A stretch of DNA of 64,000 bases from CADEDH01 sp050330635. Its GTDB lineage: Bacteria; Actinomycetota; Acidimicrobiia; Acidimicrobiales; SZUA-35. Every line of letters starts with the position of its first letter. Within the stretch, counting starts at the first letter, position 1. Shown one piece after another: positions 1-9,052 of this stretch. Location: positions 1 to 64,000 of the forward strand of contig JBHJNQ010000037.1 of assembly GCA_050330635.1 (NCBI GenBank), given 5' to 3'. The translations under genes were made by a program, and so were the position numbers. Under the pieces are notes generated by a model that saw only the letters and a list, made by a program, of their open reading frames with translations, was not told the origin of the DNA and did no database searches.

Positions 1-318
1 CTCGCCGTGGCCGAACTACGCCGGCTGGTGCTGGGCGCCGACAGCGAGATACTCGACCTGGGACGAGCGGTGCGGGACTTTCCCCGCAAACTCAAACAAG
101 CGGTGATCGCCGCCACCCGCGGCCGATGCACGGTCCCCGGCTGCGACGCCAAAGCCCACTGGCTCCAGATCGACCACATCAAACCCTGGGCCCGAGGCGG
201 ACACACCGACCTGGCCAACGCCCAACCCCTGTGCGGATTCCACAACAAACAAAAAACCGACCAACCACCCGACCCTGGTTGCGGGCCCGGGCCCTGCGGT
301 GATCCTGACCCCGATTGA
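1..318 (+). CDS. HNH endonuclease (DUF222/13E12-type), 3' part only
   Basis: The frame is open from the first base, so the gene begins upstream of the window. The visible part holds a zinc-type HNH nuclease domain: a CTVPGC segment, then LQIDHIKPWARGGHTDL, then LCGFHNKQK, i.e. the paired cysteines and the D-H...H-N...H residues of the fold. This arrangement is typical of the C-terminus of DUF222-HNH proteins (REP13E12 family), which are repeated and mobile in many actinobacteria. The natural tail that usually follows the HNK motif is missing; instead a short Pro/Gly/Asp-rich end leads to a TGA. The reading frame continues directly into dienelactone hydrolase-like sequence after that stop, so the two look joined by recombination. 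Confidence 0.8.
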   Translation, partial: LAVAELRRLVLGADSEILDLGRAVRDFPRKLKQAVIAATRGRCTVPGCDAKAHWLQIDHIKPWARGGHTDLANAQPLCGFHNKQKTDQPPDPGCGPGPCGDPDPD

Positions 319-843
319 GCAGCGGCCGGTGAGGTGCTCCAGGGGATGGAGGCGGTGATGGGCCGCCTCGGCCCCCTCATGGAAGACCCCCTCCAGACCC
401 GAGCCCTCGGCCAGGCCGGGCTCGATGTGCTCCTCGGCCACGAGCGGGTCGACACCTCGCGGGTGGCGGCCATCGGCTTCTGCTTCGGGGGCACGATGGC
501 GTTGGAGCTGGCCCGGGGCGGGGCCGACCTGAAGGCCGTCGTCGGCTTCCACTCCGGCCTCGCCACGACGCGGCCCGACGACGCCTCGGCCATCACCGGC
601 AAGGTGCTGGTGTGCATCGGCACCGAGGATCCGCTGATCCCGGCCGACCAGCGCCAGGCCTTCGAGGCCGAGATGCGGGCCGGAGGTGTCGACTGGGAGA
701 TGAACCTCTACGGCGGGGCGGCCCACAGCTTCACCAATCCGGAGGCGGGCGGCATGGGCGTGCCCGGCATCGAGTACCACGAGCCGACCGCCCGTCGTTC
801 CTGGGCGGCCATGGTCGACCTCTTCGACGAGACCATCGCCTGA
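319..843 (+). pseudogene. Dienelactone hydrolase family, N-terminally truncated
   Basis: Alpha/beta-hydrolase of the dienelactone hydrolase family (hydrolysis of lactones or esters; substrate unknown). The nucleophile elbow GFCFGG, an acid-residue region GTEDPLIP and the catalytic histidine in AAHSFT are all present, so the Cys-Asp-His triad survives. Family members are usually about 230-250 residues; about 75 N-terminal residues with the first strands are absent. Coding similarity starts right after the TGA of the preceding HNH frame, in the same frame, and the first available start is GTG at 334. I read this as the 3' end of a gene interrupted or replaced by the HNH element. Whether a shortened protein is made from GTG 334 cannot be told. 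Confidence 0.7.
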
Positions 844-904
844 GTTCCGACCCACCTCGTCGGGTGCCGGCCCGGCGGGCCGTCGGTCGGTAGGGTTGCC
901 GTCG

Positions 905-1336
905 ATGACAGGCCGAGGACGCAAGGTGCACGTGGTCGAGGTCGACGGCGTGGGCCGCAACGCCTATTCGACGTCCATCGAGTTCTCACTGACCCTGGAC
1001 GACCTCGCCCACGCCGTCGCCCTCGCCGCCACGACGCTGGCCCCGGTCAATCGTCGGTTTCGGGGGTCGCTGGCGCACAACGCCGTGGCCGACGAGTCGT
1101 ACTGGTCAGAGGCGGACACGGCCGATGCCGTGGCCATCGCCGCGTCGATCGGGCCCGGGTCCGTCTACGCCGCAGCCAGGTCCGAGCTCCGCGCCCACGG
1201 CGAGCGTTGGCGATTCCAAGCCTGGGAGGACGTGTTCCCCCCGGAGGCGGCCCGCCAACGGGCCGCCGAGCTCTTCCCGATGCTGGGTGACGCCGGCAAT
1301 CCCTTCGCCCCCGCTCCCGACGTCACCGACCGGTGA
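905..1336 (+). CDS. Conserved hypothetical protein
   Basis: Protein of about 143 residues that I do not recognise. It is acidic to neutral, rich in alanine, and has no membrane segment or signal peptide. The ATG at 905 is chosen over an upstream TTG at 896. The C-terminal part (AWEDVFPPEAARQRAAELFPMLGD) is predicted helical. It follows the hydrolase remnant by 61 bases and converges on the YibE/F gene, with only 19 bases between the stop codons. Confidence 0.55.
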   Translation: MTGRGRKVHVVEVDGVGRNAYSTSIEFSLTLDDLAHAVALAATTLAPVNRRFRGSLAHNAVADESYWSEADTADAVAIAASIGPGSVYAAARSELRAHGERWRFQAWEDVFPPEAARQRAAELFPMLGDAGNPFAPAPDVTDR

Positions 1337-1355
1337 CGCCCGACGAAACGATCGT

Positions 1356-2774
1356 CTAGGACTCGAGCGGTCCGAAGTCATCCCACCGGGGCCGACGGGC
1401 AGGCTCGACGTCGGCCGGTGGCGCGAGACCATCGCGGGGCGGCGAGGGATCGCCCGACGATGTTGGCCGGCTGGCCGGGGATGTGGGGGGGCCAGCCGCC
1501 GGTTCGTCGTGGTGGCCGTCGTCCGTCTCCGGGGATGCCGATCGCGGTGTACCGAGGGTGGTTCCCACGAGCACGGCGGCCATGGTCGTGGTGATGGGTA
1601 CGGCGGCGACGAGGCCGATCGAGCCGCACAGGGTGCGGACGATCTCGACGGCGACCACCTCGGAGTTGGCGACGACACCGAGCGGCTGGTCGGAGGCCGC
1701 GAACAACAGGAGAAGCGGCATGCTGGCACCGGCGTAGGCGAGCAGGAGGGTGTTGACCGTGGAGGCGATGTGCTCCCGACCGACCCGCACCCCCGAGGTG
1801 ATCAGCTCCGCCACCGTCAGGCGGGGGTTGCGGTGGTGGAGCTCGGCCACGGTGGCGACCTGGGTGACCGTGATGTCGTCGAGGGCGCCGAGAGCCCCGA
1901 TCACGGCCCCTCCCAGCAGGAGCGACGACAGGTTGATGTCGGCCACCAGCGGTAACGTCAGACCCTCCTCGGTGGCGAGGCCGCTGAAGGCGGCGGCCCG
2001 GAAGAAGATCGCCGATATGCCCAGCGTCAACAGGAGCGAGGCCAGGGTGCCGGCGAGGGCAACCGTCGTTGTCGGGGTCAGACCGTGGGTCAGGTAGAGG
2101 CTGATGAAGGCGATGGCCGAACCGGCGATGACGGCCACCCAGACCGGGTCGTGGCCGTCGAGCACCGACGGGGCGACGAAGGCGACGAGTACGGCGACCG
2201 TGATCCCCATGGCGACCAGGGCGGAAATCCCGCGGCCCCGGCCCAGGGCCACGACCACCATCGCGAACAGGACGACCAGCCACACCAACGTGGCGCCCCG
2301 GTCGCGATCGGCGTAGAAGTAGAACTGGGTCGTCGGCTCATAGCCGAGGACGACCCGGTCGCCGACGGCGAGCGTCGGGGCCGGACTGTTCATCGTGAGA
2401 TCGAACTCCGGTAGGACGACGACCGAGCCGGCGTCCGGGCCCTCGTGCACGATCAACGATATGGCGCGACAGGTGCTGGGGTTGGCGGCCGTGGCGTACG
2501 AGCAGCGCCCGTCGGCCACGGAGTCGACGGTCGCATCGAACTGTTCGGTCGCCAGTCCGATCCCGGCCGCCTCGTCGATCGCCGCCGCGCTCCCCGCTCC
2601 GTCTGGCCACAGGGCCACCAGGCCGACCACGGTGGCCACGCCGAGCACGACCACGGCGGTGAGGATGGCCCGGAGGGCGGGCACGCCGAGCCACACCCCC
2701 CAACTTCCTTCGAGCCCGTGTCCGTGCCCGTGGGCATGAGCGGGCCCGGATTTGTCGTTGCGGCTGTCGACCAT
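1356..2774 (-). CDS. YibE/F family integral membrane protein
   Basis: A 472-residue polytopic membrane protein of the YibE/F family, whose biochemical function is not established. A His/Gly-rich N-terminus (HAHGHGHG) precedes the first membrane helix at about residues 35-55. An extracytoplasmic domain of about 110 residues follows, then a block of seven or so helices. The characteristic core with the LGALDDITVTQ region and the STVNTLLLAYAG helix is present. The C-terminal 60 residues are polar, Pro/Ser/Asp-rich and probably cytoplasmic. The gene stands alone on the minus strand. The His-rich start could bind metal, but this is speculation. Confidence 0.85.
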   Translation of the reverse strand: MVDSRNDKSGPAHAHGHGHGLEGSWGVWLGVPALRAILTAVVVLGVATVVGLVALWPDGAGSAAAIDEAAGIGLATEQFDATVDSVADGRCSYATAANPSTCRAISLIVHEGPDAGSVVVLPEFDLTMNSPAPTLAVGDRVVLGYEPTTQFYFYADRDRGATLVWLVVLFAMVVVALGRGRGISALVAMGITVAVLVAFVAPSVLDGHDPVWVAVIAGSAIAFISLYLTHGLTPTTTVALAGTLASLLLTLGISAIFFRAAAFSGLATEEGLTLPLVADINLSSLLLGGAVIGALGALDDITVTQVATVAELHHRNPRLTVAELITSGVRVGREHIASTVNTLLLAYAGASMPLLLLFAASDQPLGVVANSEVVAVEIVRTLCGSIGLVAAVPITTTMAAVLVGTTLGTPRSASPETDDGHHDEPAAGPPTSPASRPTSSGDPSPPRDGLAPPADVEPARRPRWDDFGPLES

Positions 2775-3076
2775 CGGCGATCAGTGTGCACGGCCGAGCG
2801 ACGATTCCCGCCCCGTCGGCGCCCCCGGACCGTTCCGGCTCACCCCGCCGGCGGGTCGAGTCTCCAGCCGTTCCCGTGGTGGGGTGACGGCGATGGGGGT
2901 GAAATCTGTGCCCGCACAGTTCTCCCTCCTCGGGGTCGACATGATCGGCGCCGTCCGCCTCGTCTGACCAAGCATGACGACGGCCCACAACGACGAACCG
3001 GGGCCGATCAGAAACCAGTTTGGAGCCCATCGGGGGTGGTAAAGCATGGCGTCCATTCCAACCAGAGGAGTTCCCC
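2775..3076. other. Intergenic region without a gene
   Basis: About 300 bases between the divergent YibE/F gene and the small membrane protein gene at 3077. I see no convincing coding frame. The right end holds a SigB/SigF-like promoter pattern (3018-3042) and a Shine-Dalgarno AGAGGAG at 3064-3070. Confidence 0.5.
3018..3042 (+). promoter_or_regulatory. Possible SigB/SigF-type promoter
   Basis: GTTT at 3018-3021, a 15-base spacer, then TGGTAA at 3037-3042. This approximates the GTTT-N15-GGGTA pattern of SigB/SigF-type stress sigma factors, with one mismatch in the -10 element. It lies 34 bases before the start of the small membrane protein gene. A better match with the same spacing precedes the paralogous gene at 18181. 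Confidence 0.4.
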
Positions 3077-3334
3077 ATGTTTGTCAAAGTACTTCGCACC
3101 ATCGGCCTCACGAGCGGGCTGGCCCACGTGGCTGGTCTGCTGTCGGTCGGGGTCAGCATCGCCACCTGGGCTGCGGCCAAGTCGGCCACCGACCGGGCCA
3201 GTGGCCAGCGGCTCGGCATCTTCATCGGCCTCTGGGCCCCCACCTTCATCCTGATCGGCAACGCTCTCCAGATCGACGAGACGGCGGAGAAGGCGGCCCT
3301 CGACACCGACCGCCCGATCCGCTCCGCCGCCTGA
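3077..3334 (+). CDS. Small membrane protein with GIF-x-GLW-x-P motif
   Basis: An 85-residue protein with two hydrophobic helices (about residues 9-30 and 47-65). The start is ATG 3077, preceded at 6 bases by AGAGGAG. The second helix contains GIFIGLWAPTF, closely resembling GIFVGLWVPAI in the small protein encoded at 18181. The two are therefore paralogues in a family I cannot name. Both have a GTTT-N15-(G/T)GGTA promoter-like pattern upstream. Function unknown; a stress-linked membrane protein is a guess from the promoter only. Confidence 0.7.
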   Translation: MFVKVLRTIGLTSGLAHVAGLLSVGVSIATWAAAKSATDRASGQRLGIFIGLWAPTFILIGNALQIDETAEKAALDTDRPIRSAA

Positions 3335-3413
3335 GCGACCGCCTCACGCCCGACCGCCCCACCAACTGAGGGCGGCCGGGCGAGGACCTCCGACTCGGAA
3401 GGTAGATCTCCCG

Positions 3414-5594
3414 ATGCCCGCAACCTACCCCCACGAGCTTCCCGGATACCGGGACCTCCAACCCGGCATCGACTGCCGCCTTCGCCTCATCAGCCACCCC
3501 ATCCTCGACCAGCTCCGTCGTTTGGACGAGTCGAACGACTTCCTCACCACCCTCCGTTCCGCCTCGGGGCTGGCCCGTGCCGCAGGCCGCTCCCGGGCGC
3601 CCGAACGCCTGGCCACCGGCCTACTCGACTTCGCCGGTGACGGCCCCCTGGCCGCGCTACTCGCCGTAGAAGCCCTGGTCTCGGTCCGTGACCGACGAGC
3701 CGACGACGCCCTGGCCCAGCTCCTGTCCCGGCCCGAGCCGGTGGTCCGCCGCCACGCCGCCTGGCGCCTGGGCTCACGGCGCCCTGTGGCTCCGGTCATC
3801 CCGCTCCTACTCGACCAGCTCATCGTCGGCGGTGTCGACACCATGCACGCCCACCGAACCCTGCGCCGCTGGGACACAATTCAGCCCGGCCTGCTGAGCG
3901 ACCGGATCGTGGCCCGGCTCGACGCCACCGGAGACCCGGCGTGCCGGGCCCGTCTGATCGACCTACTCGGGCGGCTGGGCGGACCCGACACCGACCGGAC
4001 GCTACGGCGCCTGGCTTTCGATCGGGCCGACGCCGGACCGGCCCGGATCGCCGCAATCGGGGCCCTGAGCCAACGACCAAACTCCTCCACCGCCGCCGTC
4101 CTGCGCGCCCTGGCCACCGAGGGCAGCGAGATCGGAGCTCACGCCAGGTTGGCTCTATCCCACCCCCGGGACGGTTGCGACCGCCCAGCGCCGGGCCCGA
4201 CCGGCGGCCTCCGGATGGCCCAACTGGTGCTGGTAGCTGGCCTCGATGGCCAGCTCCGCAAGGGAGGCCGCGGCGACACGGGCGGCGTGGCCAGCCTGCT
4301 AGTCTCGCTGGGTGAGGCGCTGGCCCGTCGGGATGGCGTGGCGTCCGTGCTCACCATCGGGCGGGGCACGGTGAGCGATCTCCTTACCGGGTCCCTCACC
4401 CCGACCAACACCCCCCTGTCCTACGCCATGATCGCCTTCGGCGACGACGCTCGTCCCGCCACCACCCCCGAGGCGATGTGGGAGCACCTCCCGGCCATCG
4501 AACGTGGCCTTCAGCGGGCTCTGGGCCGGGCCGGCCCTACCGACCTGCTCCACCTGCGCATGGCCGATGTCGGCACCCTGGCCGGCGCTGAAGTGGCCCG
4601 GACCTGCGGGATACCGCTCTGCTTCAGCCTGGCTCCCGATCCGCACAACGTGCTCCGCTTCCTTCAGGCCCGCCGCGAACTCGACCGCCACAGCTTCCTG
4701 CGCCTGGAAGCCGACAACCACATCTGGTTCCGAGCCCGGCTGGTGGAGCGGCTGGCCCGCCAGGCCGACCGGCTGGCCTTGTTCCCCCGCTCACGGCCGG
4801 CCGAGTTGGCCACGGAGCTGGGCCTGGACCCGGTCCAACTGGAGCGGCGGGCGGCCGTGGTGGCCGAGGGTATAGACATGAACCTGGTTCGTCGGGCCGA
4901 GGCCCGCTACCACCGACCTCACGTCCTGGCCGGTCCACCGCCTGACGTCGTCGCCGCCCTGGCCCACCGCATCCCACCCCTGCGGCGGGGCCTGCCCCTG
5001 GTCGTCACCGTGGGCCGGCTCAACCCGATTAAGGGCATGGACCGCGTGGTGGCGGCGTGGGCCGCCGATGCCGAGCTGAACCGCTGCTGCAACCTCGTCA
5101 TCGTGGGCGGCGACTTGGCTTCCCCCTCGGCCACCGAGCAGGCCGTCCTCGACGCCATCGACTGCGTTCTGCCACCCGACGACCCCCGACGGACCGGTCT
5201 GGTGCTGCTGGGCGGTCGGCCCCGGGCTGACGTCGCCCATCTGCTGGCCGCCGCCGTCCGGGGCTACCCCGGGGCCTGGAGCGCCGGTGGTATCTACGTC
5301 GACGGCGCTCTCAAAGAGGAGTTCGGCCTGGCCGTGATCGAAGCCCTGGCTGCCGGCCTGGTGGTGGTGGCCCCCGCCACCGGCGGCCCGCCGACCTACG
5401 TCGACGACGGCCACACCGGCATCCTGGTACCGGCCGACGCCGATCTGGCGCCGGCCATCCGCGCCGCCTTCGAGCTGGTGACGGTGCCGGGCCGGACCGA
5501 TCGGGCTCGGCGCCTGGTCGAGGAGCGCTACTCGGTGGACGTCATGGCGGCCCAGCTCATCGAGCTGTACCGACCGACTGGTGTTCGCCCGTGA
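3414..5594 (+). CDS. HEAT-like repeat / GT4 glycosyltransferase fusion
   Basis: A 726-residue two-part protein. Residues about 50-260 form alpha-helical HEAT-like repeats (for example VVRRHAAWRLGSRRPVAPVIPLL and ARIAAIGALSQRP). From about residue 270 a GT-B fold retaining glycosyltransferase of family 4 follows. It has an N-terminal Rossmann half with a Gly-rich loop (KGGRGDTGGVASLL), then VTVGRLNPIKGMDRV and the nucleotide-sugar-binding E-x7-E region (EEFGLAVIEALAAG). The acceptor and donor are unknown. The closest general resemblance is to sucrose-phosphate-synthase-like GT4 enzymes. The HEAT part is unusual and may hold a partner. The stop overlaps the next glycosyltransferase gene by four bases, so the two are translationally coupled. 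Confidence 0.82.
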   Translation: MPATYPHELPGYRDLQPGIDCRLRLISHPILDQLRRLDESNDFLTTLRSASGLARAAGRSRAPERLATGLLDFAGDGPLAALLAVEALVSVRDRRADDALAQLLSRPEPVVRRHAAWRLGSRRPVAPVIPLLLDQLIVGGVDTMHAHRTLRRWDTIQPGLLSDRIVARLDATGDPACRARLIDLLGRLGGPDTDRTLRRLAFDRADAGPARIAAIGALSQRPNSSTAAVLRALATEGSEIGAHARLALSHPRDGCDRPAPGPTGGLRMAQLVLVAGLDGQLRKGGRGDTGGVASLLVSLGEALARRDGVASVLTIGRGTVSDLLTGSLTPTNTPLSYAMIAFGDDARPATTPEAMWEHLPAIERGLQRALGRAGPTDLLHLRMADVGTLAGAEVARTCGIPLCFSLAPDPHNVLRFLQARRELDRHSFLRLEADNHIWFRARLVERLARQADRLALFPRSRPAELATELGLDPVQLERRAAVVAEGIDMNLVRRAEARYHRPHVLAGPPPDVVAALAHRIPPLRRGLPLVVTVGRLNPIKGMDRVVAAWAADAELNRCCNLVIVGGDLASPSATEQAVLDAIDCVLPPDDPRRTGLVLLGGRPRADVAHLLAAAVRGYPGAWSAGGIYVDGALKEEFGLAVIEALAAGLVVVAPATGGPPTYVDDGHTGILVPADADLAPAIRAAFELVTVPGRTDRARRLVEERYSVDVMAAQLIELYRPTGVRP

Positions 5595-6844
5595 CCCTAC
5601 TCATCATCAGCCCCGACTTCGCGTCCCATTACTTCCCTCTGTCGGTGCTGGCTCGGGCCGGCCGCGCCGGTGGGCACCGGGTGGTGGTAGCCACCGGTCA
5701 TGAACTGCGGGCCAGGGTAGAGGCCGACGGCTTCCAGTGGGAGCGGCTGATACTGGGTGCTGGCTCCAACAGTGGCACGGCCGCCGTCGATCCGTCGATG
5801 GCGGCCTTCCTGGCCGCCACCCGGGTCGGTCCCCTGGCCACGCTCCACCACCAGGCCCGGGCCCGGGCCCACGACCTGTTGTGGCGGCCGGAGGCGGTGG
5901 CGGAGCAGGTCGCCCAACTCCACACCCGTCTCCAACCCGACACCGTGGTGGTGGACCACGTGTCGTTCGGCTCCACTCTCGGCGCCTACGCCACCGGTCA
6001 GCCCTTCATCACCCTGGTGCCGGGCCACCCCAGCCAGTTGCCGGTGGGCTCCGAACGTTACGGCATCCCTCCCCACTGGCCCGCCCGCCTCCGGCCCGAC
6101 CCAGTCGCCCTGGCCGAACTGGAGGCCGTAACCGATCACGTCACCGCATCGTTCACCGACGTTTGGAACGCCGCTCTGGCCGCCGTGGCTCCGGACCGAC
6201 CATCGGTGGCCGACGCCTTCCGGGTCCACGGCCACCGGGTCCTCTACCACGGCTCCCGACGTCACCACCATCCCCACCGCTGCGCCGACCTGCCCCCCGA
6301 TCATCGTTTCGTCGGGCCCTTGCTCCGGCTCGAAGCCCCGCCCGACCACCTCCACCCCTGGTTCGAAGCCGATGACGGCCGACCCCGGGTCTATGTGGCC
6401 CTCGGCACCTTCCTATCCCACCGGAGCGACGTGCTGGCCCGGATCGCGGAGGCGCTGCGGCCCACTGGGGCCCGGGTCGCCCTGGCCGTCGGCGCAACGC
6501 CGGTCGCAGCGCTGGGCCCCCTCCCGGACCACTGGCTGGTGGGCCGCCACCTCCCCCAGATCGCCCTGCTCAGCGTGGCTGACCTGGCTATCACCCATGG
6601 GGGCAACAACAGCGTGCAGGAGGCCCTGGCCGCCGGGACCCGACAGCTTGTGCTGCCGTTCTCGACCGACCAGTTCGCCACCGCCGCCGACCTCGAACGC
6701 ACCGGGATGGCTACGGTTCGCTCGCCCAACGACACGGGCCCGGCCGAGCTGGCTGACATCATCATGGCCTCGCTGGCCCAGCCCCGGCCCGAGCCGATAA
6801 CCCCCGCAGCCCCAGAGGATCTCCTCGATGCCCTCGTCGCCTGA
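5591..6844 (+). CDS. GT1-type (UGT/MGT-like) glycosyltransferase
   Basis: A 417-residue GT-B glycosyltransferase of the UDP-glucuronosyl/macrolide glycosyltransferase type. The N-terminal acceptor domain begins with a Rossmann strand (LLIISPDFASHYFP). The C-terminal donor domain has YVALGTFLSHRSDV and the GT1 signature region HGGNNSVQEALAAGTRQLVLPFSTDQ, where the usual D-Q pair that contacts the sugar is present. It starts with GTG overlapping the upstream TGA, so it is co-translated with the HEAT-GT4 protein. The pair probably decorates one lipid, polyketide or carotenoid-like acceptor in two steps; the acceptor is not deducible. Confidence 0.82.
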   Translation: MTLLIISPDFASHYFPLSVLARAGRAGGHRVVVATGHELRARVEADGFQWERLILGAGSNSGTAAVDPSMAAFLAATRVGPLATLHHQARARAHDLLWRPEAVAEQVAQLHTRLQPDTVVVDHVSFGSTLGAYATGQPFITLVPGHPSQLPVGSERYGIPPHWPARLRPDPVALAELEAVTDHVTASFTDVWNAALAAVAPDRPSVADAFRVHGHRVLYHGSRRHHHPHRCADLPPDHRFVGPLLRLEAPPDHLHPWFEADDGRPRVYVALGTFLSHRSDVLARIAEALRPTGARVALAVGATPVAALGPLPDHWLVGRHLPQIALLSVADLAITHGGNNSVQEALAAGTRQLVLPFSTDQFATAADLERTGMATVRSPNDTGPAELADIIMASLAQPRPEPITPAAPEDLLDALVA

Positions 6845-7014
6845 CAGTGGGACCGGCCGACGGCGCGGCCTGCGTCGAGCGCAACGCCACCTTCGCCGTA
6901 CGGGACACCGCCCGGCGTGCGCCGCATCCTGGAGTTCACCGGCATGCTGGAGCACCTCGTGATCGACTGACTCCCGGACATGAGCGCGTCGGTGCCCTCC
7001 GATCGGGGCCAGCC

Positions 7015-7875
7015 TCAACGAAGGTAGGCCCGCAAGTGCTCCAACGAGCGTCGCAGGAGCCGAGACACCTGCATCTGACTCACCCCCAACCGGGCCGCGA
7101 TCTCATCCTGGGACAGTTCATGAAAGAAGCGGAGTTCGACGATCTCCCGATCGCTATCGCTGAGCGTGGCCAGGAGGGCCTGGATGGCCATCACCGTCTC
7201 GGTTCGCTCGTAGCGGGCGTCGACCGCCCCCAGCGCGGCCCGGACGGCCGCTTCGTCACCACCGCCGGTCGGAGCGTCGAGACTGGCGGGCCGGTAGGCA
7301 GGAGCGATGTCGAGGGCGGCCAGGATGGTGTCGCGATCGTGTCCCGAGGCCGCCGCCAGATCGGCCACCGTCGGAGACCGCCCCAAATCCAGCGACAGGC
7401 TGTCGCTGAGCTGGCGGACCTCCCCGGAGAGCTCCTTGAGGCTGCGGGGAACCCGAACCGCCCACGTGCCGTCGCGGAAGTGGCGTTTCAACTCGCCGTC
7501 GATGGTGCGTCCGGCGAAGGTCGAGAACTGGTTGGCGAACGACGGATCGAAGCGATCCACCGCCAGGATAAGGGCCAGCTGGGCCACCTGCAGCAGGTCG
7601 TCGCTGTCGACCCCCCGATCGCGGTACCGGTTGGCGAAGTACACCGCCAGAGGGGCGTAGCTCTCCACGATGCGGTTGCGCTTGTCCTCCGATCCGGTCC
7701 GGGCCAGCTCGTCGAACAGCTGCGCCCGCTCAGCCTCCTTGGGGAGGGTCACCGAGCTGCTCGACCGATCCCGAGGATCACCGAGCCGCTCGCTGCTTGG
7801 TGAGGATCGCCTGGCGGCCCGAGCCGTCGCCGACTTCCGGCAGTTCCAAGCGAATCGTGTCCGCCGGGTGCTCAT
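7015..7875 (-). CDS. Stress-type RNA polymerase sigma factor (SigB/SigF subfamily)
   Basis: A 286-residue sigma-70 family protein of the SigB/SigF/SigG type. Region 2 is seen in YAPLAVYFANRYRDRGVDSDDLLQVAQLALILAVDRFDP and STFAGRTIDGELKRHFRD. Region 3 follows with VRVPRSLKELSGEVRQLSDSL. Region 4 is DREIVELRFFHELSQDEIAARLGVSQMQVSRLLRRSLEHLR. Region 1.1 is absent. The first 40 residues look atypical, and an internal GTG at 7752 (VTLPKE) is an alternative start. A PP2C-type RsbU-like phosphatase gene lies upstream on the same strand, consistent with partner-switching control. Two SigB/F-like promoters in the window are candidate targets. Confidence 0.88.
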   Translation of the reverse strand: MSTRRTRFAWNCRKSATARAARRSSPSSERLGDPRDRSSSSVTLPKEAERAQLFDELARTGSEDKRNRIVESYAPLAVYFANRYRDRGVDSDDLLQVAQLALILAVDRFDPSFANQFSTFAGRTIDGELKRHFRDGTWAVRVPRSLKELSGEVRQLSDSLSLDLGRSPTVADLAAASGHDRDTILAALDIAPAYRPASLDAPTGGGDEAAVRAALGAVDARYERTETVMAIQALLATLSDSDREIVELRFFHELSQDEIAARLGVSQMQVSRLLRRSLEHLRAYLR

Positions 7876-7985
7876 CCCGCAGGAGCCGAGAGCCGCTGCA
7901 CATCGTCGTGGAAGGTCATCCGGGTGGCGCTCCAGGGTCTCGCATGGGGGCAGGGGTGGAAGGTGGCCGGCTGGAGGGTGGGCCG

Positions 7986-8786
7986 TCAGCCACCGTCGGA
8001 AGGCGCCATGTCCGCCTCCGGGGTCCCGGCATCGAGCTCGGGGGTGTGGCGGTGGGCGAACTGGTAGTCGGCGCTGCGCTGGTGCAGGGGCCGGAGGGCC
8101 ATCACCGCCATGTCATCGTCGGCGTCGGTGCCGAAGTCGTCCAGGATGGCAGTCACCAGATCCCCACACGGGAAGTGGCGACGCTCGCGAATGAAGCGGC
8201 CCAAGGCGGCGATGCCGTCGTCGATGGCCGCTCCCCGCCGCTCCACCACTCCGTCGGTGTAGAGCACGATCACATCCCCAACGGTGAAGGTGAACGTGGC
8301 GGTGGCTGAACGCCCCTCGATGGTCAGCGGGGGCCGGCGGCCGGCCTCGATGATGTGCAACGCCCCGTCGGTGGTCACGTGCAGGGGCGGCAGGTGCCCG
8401 GCCGAGGCCAGGCGGGCAGTGGTGGTGCCGTCGATGGCCAGCACCACGAGGGTGGCCATAGCTGCCCCCCGCACGTCACGGGCAAAGCCATCAAGGGCGG
8501 CCAGCAGCTCGTGGGGCCGCTCGCAGCTGCGGGCCAGCGCGTTCGACGCCGCCCGCAGCTGGCCCATGACGGCGATCTGTTCGACCCCGTGGCCTACCAC
8601 ATCGCCCACGATGGCGACGATGCGGTTGTCGGCTTCCAGATCCACGAGGTCGTACCAGTCACCGCCGACGTGAAGGTCGTGGTTGTGGGCCCGGTAGCCG
8701 GCCGCTGCTTCGGTGCAGCCGATCTTCGGCAACGCGGAGGGCAGGAGTATCCGCTGCAGTGCGAGAAGTCGTTCTCGTTCCGACAT
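7986..8786 (-). CDS. SpoIIE/RsbU-type PP2C protein phosphatase
   Basis: A 266-residue stand-alone serine phosphatase of the SpoIIE/RsbU family, which typically dephosphorylates an anti-sigma antagonist. Metal-binding aspartates are visible in GGDWYDLVDL, VGDVVGHGVEQ and DADDDMAVMAL. No sensory domain precedes the catalytic part. The start ATG 8786 is chosen because GAAGGAAAG lies 6 bases upstream; an in-frame ATG at 8804 would overlap that ribosome site. The stress sigma factor gene is immediately downstream on the same strand, 110 bases away, suggesting a common regulatory unit. The cognate STAS antagonist and kinase may be the damaged pair near 24.1-24.7 kb, or lie elsewhere. Confidence 0.87.
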   Translation of the reverse strand: MSERERLLALQRILLPSALPKIGCTEAAAGYRAHNHDLHVGGDWYDLVDLEADNRIVAIVGDVVGHGVEQIAVMGQLRAASNALARSCERPHELLAALDGFARDVRGAAMATLVVLAIDGTTTARLASAGHLPPLHVTTDGALHIIEAGRRPPLTIEGRSATATFTFTVGDVIVLYTDGVVERRGAAIDDGIAALGRFIRERRHFPCGDLVTAILDDFGTDADDDMAVMALRPLHQRSADYQFAHRHTPELDAGTPEADMAPSDGG

Positions 8787-9052
8787 CGGCTTTCCTTCGA
8801 ACATGCGACCGCCACCTCGATCGCCTGGCCCGTCAGCATAGGGAGCACGCCGCCGCCGAGGCTTACCGGTCGCCCATTCGGATGCCCCTACACGTGTTGC
8901 CCAGTTGTGGCCCCTGACCGCTCGCTCACCTCCACCCCGCCCGACCACGGGCACCATAAGAACCGGGGCCGGGCCAGGCCGCAGAATCGACGCAGTGATG
9001 ACGGGATTGACGCGCCGAGCGAACCACACGTCGGGGCCCTGGCTGGGATTCA

